Part shown: positions 24,114-30,914 of the stretch, piece by piece
Layout of the letters: each line of letters begins with the position of its first letter
Numbering within the stretch: the first letter of the stretch is position 1
Assembly: GCF_014656355.1 (NCBI RefSeq)
Contig: NZ_BNCG01000023.1
Location: 1 to 40,539, forward strand
From: Camelimonas fluminis
GTDB taxonomy: Bacteria; Pseudomonadota; Alphaproteobacteria; Rhizobiales; Beijerinckiaceae
Length of the DNA stretch: 40,539 nucleotides
Reading direction: 5' to 3'
Notes under the pieces: generated by a model
Databases searched by the model: none
What the model was told of the DNA's origin: nothing
What the model saw: only the letters and a program-made list of their open reading frames with translations
Position numbers and translations under genes: made by a program

Positions 24114-25282
24114 GGCGTTCTCCCGTTGCGCAGGCTGGCGAGGTCGGGGTCGTGGCGGGCGAAATCCAGCCATGGCGCCAGGCGGCGCAACGCCCATCGC
24201 AGCGGCGCGCGGCGGTGACGCACGTAGAGAACCGAAGGCTCAAGCCGGCTGCCGAAGCGCAGCTTGGCCGCATAGGCGGTCTGGCCGGTTTGCAGCAGGC
24301 GCAGGCCACGCTCCAGACAGAAGCGCACATTGGTCATCCAGCTGACAGCATAGAGATTGTGGGCCCGCGCCAGCGGGTAACGCATGCCCAGAAACTTGTC
24401 GATGACCCGATCCCGCCCCACCAGCAGCAGGTTGAACGCGGCGAGTTCGTCATCCACCCGATAAAAAGCGAACACGGCCTGTTCGCCCAGCGCCCGGGAA
24501 ACGGCGCCGAAATAGCCAGGGGGCAGGGTTTCCAGATCGCCATAGTCAAGGGCGCTCTGCTGCCGGGTCGACTCGTACAGGGCCTCGACCTCCGCTTCGC
24601 AGGCCGAAATGTCGGTGTGAAAGCTGATCTGCACGCCGGCGGCCGATTTCGCCAGTTTGCGACGGATGTCCTTGCGGGTGGCGGCGGAGAGGCCGGCAAG
24701 CCAGGCGTCTTCAGCGCCGGGCGACAGATCCAGCACGGCGACCGGCAGGCTGCCGATGCGGGCAAACCCGCCGGCGCCCAGGAGCGGCGCAAACTCCTTT
24801 TCGTCGGCCGCCGCCAGATCCTTCCAGCCCGAGACATGGGCTTCCCTGCGGTCTGCTTCGGCCGCCAGCGCGCCTGCGAGGGCGGCGAAAGCCGCTGCAC
24901 GCCTGGCCGCGTCCAGATGCGGTGCAAAACCCAGATGGCAACGTTCGCCATAAGGCGAGCCGGCGCACAGGACGCGCAAGCGCAACAAGCCGGGAAACCG
25001 CCGGTGAACCGCATTGGCGAGCCCGCGCCAGCGGCCCTGCAGGGGGGTGTCCAGACGGTAGTCGAACCATAGCGCCGGCGCCACCGCGATGACTCCCGTC
25101 GCATCGGTCGCGCAAAGGGCGCCAACCCGCAGCCCGACGCCGGAGCGCTCCGCCATGGCCTCGCAGGCGCGATAATAGGCGTGGCTCTCCGGTTCGCCAG
25201 GCAGGCAGGCGTCCCAGGCTGCGGCGTTGACGCTGGCTATGCTGGACATGAACCAGCCACGCGGAGCGGACGGCGAAGTCAT
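24110..25282 (-). CDS. GNAT-fold acyltransferase (FemAB/BioF2-like)
   Basis: This gene encodes 390 residues. The C-terminal half (about 200-350) has the GNAT pattern of the BioF2/CelD-like and FemAB group (Acetyltransf_6 type): LSAATRKDIRRKLAKSA, LYESTRQQ, AFYRVDDELAAFNLLL, and the late YAVSWMTNVRFCLERGLRLL followed by GQTAYAAKLRFGS. Related enzymes attach acyl or aminoacyl groups to sugars, peptides or lipids. I cannot assign the substrate. The start overlaps the upstream hydrolase by ATGA, and the stop overlaps the 4-TM protein start by GTGA, so it is made in a coupled set with a hydrolase and a transporter. Confidence 0.88.
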   Translation of the reverse strand: MTSPSAPRGWFMSSIASVNAAAWDACLPGEPESHAYYRACEAMAERSGVGLRVGALCATDATGVIAVAPALWFDYRLDTPLQGRWRGLANAVHRRFPGLLRLRVLCAGSPYGERCHLGFAPHLDAARRAAAFAALAGALAAEADRREAHVSGWKDLAAADEKEFAPLLGAGGFARIGSLPVAVLDLSPGAEDAWLAGLSAATRKDIRRKLAKSAAGVQISFHTDISACEAEVEALYESTRQQSALDYGDLETLPPGYFGAVSRALGEQAVFAFYRVDDELAAFNLLLVGRDRVIDKFLGMRYPLARAHNLYAVSWMTNVRFCLERGLRLLQTGQTAYAAKLRFGSRLEPSVLYVRHRRAPLRWALRRLAPWLDFARHDPDLASLRNGRTP

Positions 25283-26169
25283 TCAGCTGCGCCCGCCAGA
25301 CGGTAGCCGCGGTCGTCGGCGCTATCCGCAACGGCGAGGCGCAGGCGGCTGGCGCTGCGCCGGCGGCCGTCATCATTCGCGACGCGCCGGCCAAGCGCCA
25401 GGGTCCGGTCAACCAGCACGGACTGCTGCTGGTCAAGGGTGACCAGATGGTAACTGTTGTCGAGGATGACCGCGTCCACCAGACCGCCGAGCCGGCGCTG
25501 GATGTCGAACGCATTGGAGAGGCCGGAAATGTCGTCCTCACGGGCATGAACCACCAGGGCTGGACACCTGATCTCAGGCATCGCCCGCCAGGTTTCGTCC
25601 ACCAGCCGCCAGAGTTCGCGAATGGCCCCGGAGGGGGTGCTGGCGAGGCCGGCCTCCTCGCTGGCGCCGCTGGTCATCGCCCGTTTGATCATGGCGCGGG
25701 TGCGCGGGTTCTTCACGCCATAAGGCTCGCGCTCGACAAAACTGAACCGGCGACCGAGGGGCGTGTTGATCAGCCAGCGCAGCAGAAACGCATAACGGGG
25801 GATTGCCCAACCGTCATAGCGCAGGGTGGGAGCGAACAGAGCGAGGCCATCGACCAGGTCAGGACGCTCCGCCGCGACGCGCATGGCGAGGATCGCGCCC
25901 ATGGACAGACCGCCAACAATGACGGTGGCGCAACTGCCGCGCAAATCCGCGAGCGCCGCCAGCACGCTGGTTTCCCAGTCGCGCCAGGTCGTTGCCAGCA
26001 GGTCGGCCTCGTCGCCGCAATGGCCGGCGAGTTGCGGGCAGTGCACCGTATGCCCGGCGCGATTCAGCGCGCGAGCCACAGGCCGCAACTCCACTGGCGT
26101 GCCGCCCAGCCCATGAATCAGCAAAAAACCCGTGCGATCGCCAGCGTAGCGCAGACTGAAGTCGGTCAT
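25279..26169 (-). CDS. Alpha/beta hydrolase (carboxylesterase/monoacylglycerol-lipase-like)
   Basis: This gene encodes 296 residues. The oxyanion region is LLIHGLGGTP (16-25), the nucleophile Ser89 is in GGLSMG, a catalytic Asp lies at 212-213 (HAREDDISG), and the His241 is in NSYHLVTLD. This resembles small carboxylesterases such as Est30 and bacterial monoacylglycerol lipases, which prefer short or medium acyl esters. The C-terminal 30 residues (after about 266) are an Arg/Ala-rich tail not usual in that family. It is fused by ATGA overlaps to the 54-residue repeat protein upstream and the acyltransferase downstream, and may remove or transfer an acyl group in the same pathway. Confidence 0.9.
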   Translation of the reverse strand: MTDFSLRYAGDRTGFLLIHGLGGTPVELRPVARALNRAGHTVHCPQLAGHCGDEADLLATTWRDWETSVLAALADLRGSCATVIVGGLSMGAILAMRVAAERPDLVDGLALFAPTLRYDGWAIPRYAFLLRWLINTPLGRRFSFVEREPYGVKNPRTRAMIKRAMTSGASEEAGLASTPSGAIRELWRLVDETWRAMPEIRCPALVVHAREDDISGLSNAFDIQRRLGGLVDAVILDNSYHLVTLDQQQSVLVDRTLALGRRVANDDGRRRSASRLRLAVADSADDRGYRLAGAAE

Positions 26170-26330
26170 GCCATGTCTCCCGCCATGTTTCTCGCCAGAT
26201 TTCTCGCCATGTCTCTTGCGGTGTCTCTCGCCACGTTTCCTGGCGCTCCCGCGGACCAGTCCGGCGCGCTGGCGGCGGCGGCCGCATCAAGGCGTGTGTC
26301 GCGCATCCGCGCCTCCGTGGAATGCTTCAT
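26166..26330 (-). CDS. 54-residue protein with tetrapeptide repeats
   Basis: A small frame runs from ATG 26330 to TGA 26166-26168. It starts by ATGA overlap with the stop of the 4-TM gene and ends by ATGA overlap with the start of the hydrolase, exactly as the large genes of this operon do. The first 30 residues (MKHSTEARMRDTRLD, then an Ala-rich stretch) are not recognisable. The last 24 residues are a tetrapeptide repeat A-R-(D/N)-(T/M/L/V): NV, ARDT, ARDM, ARNL, ARNM, AGDM, A. The DNA shows six degenerate 12-bp units (catgtctcccgc-like) at 26168-26239. It may be a small partner peptide or simply a spacer that keeps ribosomes moving between genes. Confidence 0.6.
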   Translation of the reverse strand: MKHSTEARMRDTRLDAAAAASAPDWSAGAPGNVARDTARDMARNLARNMAGDMA

Positions 26331-26683
26331 GCCCCGCGCGCCACGACGATGACGCCGGCTGTCACCAGCACGGCGCCCAGCCACTGACGGCGGTTCACCT
26401 TCTCCCCGAGCAGCAGCACGCTGCCGAGGGTGATGGCGAGAAAGTTCAGGCTGGCGATGGGAAAGGCGACGGACAGGGGCGTTTCAGCCAGAATCCGTAG
26501 CCAGATAAAGATTTCGGCCGTGTAGACCAGCACGCCGGCCATGACCCAGCCGGAGTGCAGCAGCGGCCAGACCATCGCCGCTCCCGGGGCGTCGTCCGGC
26601 AGCGCGTCGGCGCCGCGTTTGAAGCAGATCTGACCGGCGACGTCGGCCAGCACCGACAGGGCGAACCAGAGGGCCAGCATCAT
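26327..26683 (-). CDS. 4-TM EamA/SMR-like (DMT superfamily) transporter subunit 1
   Basis: This gene encodes 118 residues with four helices. Helix 1 (WFALSVLADVAGQICFKRG) has Asp14 at the position of the essential Glu14 of SMR transporters, and VAGQICFKRG closely resembles the start of ArnE-type flippase subunits. Later segments (SVAFPIASLNFLAI, GVIVVARG) are also typical of the EamA-like four-helix group. The start overlaps the arginase-fold gene by ATGA and the stop overlaps the small repeat protein by ATGA. With the second four-helix protein at 23697-24113 it may form a heterodimer. Guanidinium export, as by Gdx-type SMR proteins, is an alternative because an arginase-fold gene is next to it. 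Confidence 0.9.
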   Translation of the reverse strand: MMLALWFALSVLADVAGQICFKRGADALPDDAPGAAMVWPLLHSGWVMAGVLVYTAEIFIWLRILAETPLSVAFPIASLNFLAITLGSVLLLGEKVNRRQWLGAVLVTAGVIVVARGA

Positions 26684-27609
26684 GGGAGCGCCTCTTCCAG
26701 ACAGTCGATGAGCGTCGCGTTGACGCGCGCATTGATGGCGAGCGCCTGCGGCGTCGGCTGGACGCCGCGCGGATGGTCGAAAAATCCGAGCATGAAGCGG
26801 AATGGGTCTGTGAACCGCGGCGCCGACCAGTCGCCGCAGACGTCGACGCCAATGATCCGGCGCGCCGCAGCAAGCCGCCGGATCGCCTCCAGCAGATGCG
26901 ACAGCGGCAACGCCCCCTGGTCCCAGTTGGTGAAGGCGTCGGACGGGGCCAGCACGTCCTTGTCGATGCTCAGCCAGACCGCTCCCGCCGGCAGGCCGGC
27001 GATCATGCCGTCCAGAAAGCTCCCCCAGTTTTCGTCCGCGAGCTGGCGCCAGTGCAGCAGCCGGTCCTGCTGACGAAAGCTGGCGCAGTCGCCATAGCGG
27101 CCGCGCACCCGCGATGGCGCGTGACGCCAGGGGTACAGGTCAATGCGTCCCGCCGCGACGGCGTCCAGATTGGCGAACCCCAGCTCCGGCCGCGCCAGAT
27201 CTACGCTGCTCACCCCGATGCTCACCACCTTGCGAACCTGCGGGTTCTCCAGGGCCCGGTTGACCCAGGCCCCGCAGTTCACCGTCGCCGGAAACGCGGT
27301 CCAGTCGGGGTGATTGTCAAAATGCACCACTGTCACGGGTTCGCTGACGCGCTGCAGCAGCATGGCGGCGACATGGTGAAAGTCGCCCGACCCATAAAAC
27401 CAGGCCGGAGCGCCCGCGCTGGCGGTTGCTTCGGTCGCCGCCAGCCGGCGCATCAGCGCCGCCTGGGCGTCGCGGCTGGCGACGATGCGCAGCCGCGACG
27501 CCAGATCCCGGGCGTCGACGCGGATGGCGCGACCATCGTCCAGCCGCGCGCGCACCGCGTCCTGGCCGGCGACCGAACCGTCAAGATCAATGATGCGCAG
27601 GCTGACCAT
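26680..27609 (-). CDS. Arginase/ureohydrolase-fold protein with atypical metal motifs
   Basis: This gene encodes 309 residues of the arginase/agmatinase/formiminoglutamase/deacetylase-like fold. The DxHxD metal motif is present (VVHFDNHPDW, Asp98-His100-Asp102), and SIDKDVLAP (214-222) gives the DxD of the third motif, but its usual final Asp before Pro is Ala221. The first motif, normally GGDHS, reads GSGDFHH (73-79). A dinuclear Mn site is therefore plausible but the substrate pocket differs from known arginases. It may cleave a guanidino or amide group on the product of the adjacent aminotransferase. It is 12 bases after the aminotransferase and overlaps the 4-TM gene by ATGA. Confidence 0.87.
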   Translation of the reverse strand: MVSLRIIDLDGSVAGQDAVRARLDDGRAIRVDARDLASRLRIVASRDAQAALMRRLAATEATASAGAPAWFYGSGDFHHVAAMLLQRVSEPVTVVHFDNHPDWTAFPATVNCGAWVNRALENPQVRKVVSIGVSSVDLARPELGFANLDAVAAGRIDLYPWRHAPSRVRGRYGDCASFRQQDRLLHWRQLADENWGSFLDGMIAGLPAGAVWLSIDKDVLAPSDAFTNWDQGALPLSHLLEAIRRLAAARRIIGVDVCGDWSAPRFTDPFRFMLGFFDHPRGVQPTPQALAINARVNATLIDCLEEALP

Positions 27610-27621
27610 GGCGCGATCCGC

Positions 27622-29046
27622 TCAGGCCTGCGCGACGCGCGCGAACAGCTGGTCGAGCAGCCTGATGGCGAGGTCGATTTCAGCGTGGCTCATGGTCAGC
27701 GCAGGCGCGAGCGTAATGACGTTCTTGTAGTAGCCGCCAATATCGAGCACCAAGCCATAACGCTGGCCGTCCGCCTCCAGATCCGCCTTCATGCCCTCGT
27801 CGCACATCAGGTCGACCAGTCGCTTTGACGGCGTGTAGCTGTCGTGCGGCTCACAGATTTCGATGTGAAGGGCCATGCCGAGACCGTCAACCTCGCCGAC
27901 GATGCGATGGCGGCGTTTCAGTTCTTTCAACCCTTCGAGGAAGTAGGCCCCCTTGGCGGCGACCATGGTCTCATAGTCGTCCTCCTGCATCATCTTCATC
28001 GCCTCCAGCGCCACGGCGGTGCCGAGCGGGTTGGCGTTGAAGGTGGAGTGGGTGGAGCCGGGCGGGAAAACCCCGGGGTTGATCAGTTCTTCGCGCGCCC
28101 AGACGCCGGACAGCGGATTGAGGCCGTTGGTCAGCGCCTTGCCGAAGACGATGACATCCGGCTCGACGCCGAAATGCTCGATCGACCACAATTTTCCGGT
28201 GCGATAGAAACCCATCTGGATTTCATCCACGACGAGCAGGACGCCGTGTTCGTCCAGCACCTTCTTCAGGCCCGTGAAGAAGTTCGGTGGCGGGATGACG
28301 TAGCCGCCGGTGCCTTGCAGCGGCTCCACATAAAAGGCGGCGTATTCGGCTTCGCCCACCTTGGGGTCCCAAACGCCGTTATATTCGCTCTCGAACAGAC
28401 GGGCGAACTGCTGCACGCAGTGCTCGCCGTACTCCTCCTTGCTCATGCCCTTCGGCCCGCGGAAATGGTAGGGAAAGGGAATGAAATGCGCGCGCTCGCC
28501 GAAATGGCCGTAGCGGCGCCGGTAGCGATAGGATGAGGTGATGGCCGAGGCGCCGAGCGTGCGCCCGTGATAACCGCCCTCGAAGGCGAACATCAGGCTT
28601 TTGCCCTTCGAGGCGTTGCGCACCAGCTTGAGCGAATCCTCCACCGCCTGGGCGCCGCCGACATTGAAGTGCACGCGGCCCTTGTGGCCGAATTTGCGCT
28701 GGGCGTCCTGGGCGATCATCGCCGCCAGTTCGATCTTCTCCCGATGCAGATACTGGCTCGCCACCTGTGGCAGGGCGTCGATCTGGCGCTTCAGGGCGTT
28801 GTCGAGACGTGGATTGCGGTAGCCGAAATTGACCGCCGAGTACCACATCTGCAGATCGAGAAAGCGGTTGCCCGCCGCGTCGAACATGAAGGAGCCGTCG
28901 CAGCCCGAGAAGATCTTCGGATGCTCGGTATAGTGCACGGTGTCGCCCCACGAGCACCATTCAGCCTCCAGCGCCAGCAGGCGCCGCTCTTCGTCGGCAA
29001 GCAAGGAGAGGCTTTCGCCAGTTGCGCGGGCGTGTCGGTTGTCCAT
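27622..29046 (-). CDS. Class III (ornithine/acetylornithine-type) PLP aminotransferase
   Basis: This gene encodes 474 residues. The PLP-binding features of class III aminotransferases are clear: NVGGAQAVEDSLKLVR, FEGGYHGRTLGA (156-166), the DEIQ at 274-277 and the Schiff-base Lys303 in VFGKALTNG, then PPGSTHSTFNANPL. The family transfers an amino group between a terminal amine or aldehyde and 2-oxoglutarate, pyruvate or similar. It could create the amine of the product made by this operon, or act on a sugar, polyamine or polyol aldehyde. It follows the HAD phosphatase by 12 bases. I could not narrow the substrate. Confidence 0.92.
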   Translation of the reverse strand: MDNRHARATGESLSLLADEERRLLALEAEWCSWGDTVHYTEHPKIFSGCDGSFMFDAAGNRFLDLQMWYSAVNFGYRNPRLDNALKRQIDALPQVASQYLHREKIELAAMIAQDAQRKFGHKGRVHFNVGGAQAVEDSLKLVRNASKGKSLMFAFEGGYHGRTLGASAITSSYRYRRRYGHFGERAHFIPFPYHFRGPKGMSKEEYGEHCVQQFARLFESEYNGVWDPKVGEAEYAAFYVEPLQGTGGYVIPPPNFFTGLKKVLDEHGVLLVVDEIQMGFYRTGKLWSIEHFGVEPDVIVFGKALTNGLNPLSGVWAREELINPGVFPPGSTHSTFNANPLGTAVALEAMKMMQEDDYETMVAAKGAYFLEGLKELKRRHRIVGEVDGLGMALHIEICEPHDSYTPSKRLVDLMCDEGMKADLEADGQRYGLVLDIGGYYKNVITLAPALTMSHAEIDLAIRLLDQLFARVAQA

Positions 29047-29058
29047 GAATCTGGTCCT

Positions 29059-29829
29059 TCAGGAAAGCTGGCAGCCGGCTGCACGGGTCCGGACCCGGGG
29101 CGCAACGGCGTGCGTATTCAGGGCAGGTTGTGTGAATGCGGATTGCGAGGCGACATTCCGGACGGCCGGCTTGCGTGGCGCGAACAGGCCGCCAGCTTCA
29201 AACAACGCCGTCAGCAGTCCTGTTGCTTCCGCCAGGTCGCGGAAGGGAAGGTGCGGCGCGGCGTTGTCCTCGCAGTGGGAAATGAGACTGTTTTTGGCGA
29301 GGACGAATCCCGCCTGGCCGGCGAGGCAGAAATCAGAGCGGCCATCGCCGATGAGGATGGCCGAGGACAGGCCAACGGCGCCGGCGACTCCGCATTTGCA
29401 GGTGCCGCTGACGCAGGAGGCCGCGGCGTGCGGCGAACTCAACCGCCAGCGATCGCCATGCAGATGCTCCAGCCTGTTGGCGAAAACTGGCAGGCCGTGA
29501 ACGCCATGGCGTCGGAGCAGGGCGTGAATGGTGCGGTCGAGACCATCAGAGACGATGGTTGCCGGAATGCCGTTGCGCCGGCACAAGGCCAGCAGGCTGG
29601 AAAAACCCGGATCAAGCGCCAGTTCCGACACGAAAGCGTCAAACGCCTCAGGCGTCGCCCTCAGCAGCCCGATCTGACGGGCCATGCATTCCCGCGAGCC
29701 GATCCGGCCGGCGATCCAGTCCGCCTCGATGTCTTCCCAACCGGGCAGGGCAAAGCGTTGCAAAACCCGGTCCGTCGTGTCCTCACACGAGATGGTGCCG
29801 TCGAAATCGATAATGAGATGCCACTGCAT
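29059..29829 (-). CDS. HAD-superfamily phosphatase (phosphoserine-phosphatase/MtnX-like)
   Basis: From ATG 29829 this encodes 256 residues. The catalytic motif DFDGT (Asp8, Asp10) is at the extreme N-terminus, motif II is in TIVSDG, and motif IV is LIGDGRSDFC. The cap insertion after motif I is of the phosphoserine-phosphatase/MtnX class. A GTG at 29871 would extend the frame, but it lies inside the -24/-12 promoter, upstream of the predicted start of transcription, so ATG 29829 is chosen. The last 35 residues beyond the core are unusual and not recognised. It is the first gene of the operon and may make an alcohol that is then oxidised or aminated, or recycle a phosphorylated intermediate. 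Confidence 0.88.
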   Translation of the reverse strand: MQWHLIIDFDGTISCEDTTDRVLQRFALPGWEDIEADWIAGRIGSRECMARQIGLLRATPEAFDAFVSELALDPGFSSLLALCRRNGIPATIVSDGLDRTIHALLRRHGVHGLPVFANRLEHLHGDRWRLSSPHAAASCVSGTCKCGVAGAVGLSSAILIGDGRSDFCLAGQAGFVLAKNSLISHCEDNAAPHLPFRDLAEATGLLTALFEAGGLFAPRKPAVRNVASQSAFTQPALNTHAVAPRVRTRAAGCQLS

Positions 29830-29861
29830 GAAGCGATCCGTCTGATTGGTCGCCTCACAAC

Positions 29862-29877
29862 AGCAATTCACATGCCA
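29862..29877 (-). promoter_or_regulatory. Sigma54 (-24/-12) promoter of the long operon
   Basis: On the minus strand the sequence is TGGCATG-TGAA-TTGCT. This matches the RpoN consensus TGGCAYG-N4-TTGCW at every position, with GG and GC separated by exactly 10 bases. The predicted start of transcription is near 29851, about 22 bases before the HAD start codon. The operon it drives contains an NtrC-type activator with intact GAFTGA, so the regulator and its promoter appear in one unit. Confidence 0.8.
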
Positions 29878-29947
29878 ATTAGTTCATCATTGAAATATAA
29901 CGGTAATTTTAAAAGCGCACCCTGATGGGCACCCCAAATCCGGGAGG

Positions 29948-29968
29948 AAGCTACATTTTCTGTAGCTT
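29948..29968. promoter_or_regulatory. Candidate activator-binding dyad (upstream activating sequence)
   Basis: AAGCTACA-TTTTC-TGTAGCTT is a perfect 8+8 bp inverted repeat, centred about 107 bases upstream of the predicted transcription start. That is the usual distance for an NtrC-type enhancer site. The stretch between it and the -24 box (29878-29915) is very AT-rich, as expected for a bendable or IHF-binding region. An alternative is a small stem-loop of a transcript running the other way. Confidence 0.55.
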
Positions 29969-29971
29969 GAG

Positions 29972-30196
29972 GGCGCCTTTGCAAACTCTCACCGGTCGTA
30001 TGACAGCGGGCGGCGGCGCTTCCCCGAAAGACGGGGGAAGAGGATTTCAAGACTGCGTCCCTATGGGGCGACGGCTGTCGTCTCATCGCGCGCGCCGGTT
30101 TTACACGTCGCCTTCTCATCCGGAGACCATGCATGGCTGACCGGAAACCGCGCCCCGCTATCGATCCGGGCCGTCACCATCAAAGGAGGGGTTGTC
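29972..30196. other. Intergenic region between divergent units
   Basis: No gene was found. A perfect 7-bp stem, CTTCCCC (30019-30025) with GGGGAAG (30034-30040), is present. AAAGGAGG at 30181-30188 is a strong ribosome site directly before the haloperoxidase-like fragment, so that fragment may still be translated. Confidence 0.5.
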
Positions 30197-30493
30197 ATGG
30201 CGTTTGCCACAACAAAGGACGGGACGGACATCTACAAGGATTGGGGGCCGAGGGACGCGCAGCCGATCCACTTTCACCACGGCTGGCCGCTGCGCTTCAT
30301 GCCGGTCCCCGGAGCAGGGCCAGATCTAATATCAAGCGGACGACATCCCGACAGGTATGCTGCCGACGCCCTGGCGGGTCGCCGGGCATTAGACCCCTGC
30401 CTGGAACACGGCGTCAGAGACGCCAGCATTTACGAATGCAAGGCCCGACTGGATGGAGCGGAGCCTCTCGCTCGCGGTCGTCCCTCAAGCTGA
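30197..30493 (+). pseudogene. Alpha/beta-hydrolase (non-heme haloperoxidase-like) N-terminal remnant
   Basis: The start MAFATTKDGTDIYKDWG followed by FHHGWPL is typical of the first 32 residues of non-heme chloroperoxidase-type alpha/beta hydrolases (TTKDGTEIYYKDWG, FSHGWPL). After that, similarity fades: only a short piece (HPDRYAADALAGRRALD) looks like a later part of the family, and neither the nucleophile elbow (GHSTGG-type) nor the His remains. Intact members have about 275 residues; this frame has 98. A strong ribosome site precedes it. It is best read as a deleted, decaying copy. Confidence 0.6.
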
Positions 30494-30647
30494 GGCCTGC
30501 AAAGAAATCGCGGAACACATCTACCATGCCCATACCTCAATAGACGTACTTCGATAGCTCAATCGATCTCGTCGCTAGCGACGATGGACATGATTGGAGG
30601 GCATTCTAGAACTGGGACATATCAATCACAATTTTGTGAGATACGTC

Positions 30648-30914
30648 ATGACCGCTCACCCAAAGACACCCAGGGGTTTTGCAGCAATGGACCCGGAACG
30701 GGTCAAAGCCATTGCCAGCATGGGCGGGAAAAGCGTCCCAAAGGAAAAGAGGGCATTTTCTTCTCGCCCCGATATTGCGGCGGCAGCTGGCCGCAAGGGC
30801 GGGCGGAATGTCGACGCTGTATCCCGGTCGTTGTCCCAGGTCCGGGCGTTAGCCTCTTCCGCTGCCGGAAAAGCCGATCTACGCACGGCTCCCGACACGG
30901 ATGCCGGGAACTGA
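30648..30914 (+). CDS. KGG-repeat general stress protein
   Basis: This gene encodes 88 residues from ATG 30648 (MTAHPKTPRGFAAMDPERVK); an in-frame ATG at 30594 adds 18 unrelated residues and is less likely. Two KGG-type repeats are visible: AMDPERVKAIASMGGKSVPKEKRAFSS (the first, with GGKSVP) and DIAAAAGRKGGRNVDAVSRSL (the second). Such repeats occur in small stress-induced proteins like GsiB and YciG/Con-10 and are thought to be hydrophilic and disordered. A role in desiccation, stationary phase or osmotic stress is likely. It stands alone between decayed sequences. Confidence 0.85.
   Translation: MTAHPKTPRGFAAMDPERVKAIASMGGKSVPKEKRAFSSRPDIAAAAGRKGGRNVDAVSRSLSQVRALASSAAGKADLRTAPDTDAGN

Noticed and set aside
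26168-26239. Possible CRISPR-like array
   Set aside because: The units are 12 bp and adjacent with no spacers; they encode a tetrapeptide repeat in a small frame.
29830-29871. GTG-started extension of the HAD phosphatase
   Set aside because: The GTG lies inside the -24/-12 promoter, upstream of the predicted transcription start, and the DFDGT motif sits normally near the N-terminus from ATG 29829.
30453-30557. A 34-codon frame (MERSLSLAVVPQAEAC...) after the haloperoxidase-like remnant
   Set aside because: It has natural-looking composition but no ribosome site, no known relatives and is embedded in decayed sequence; it may be a fragment of an older gene.
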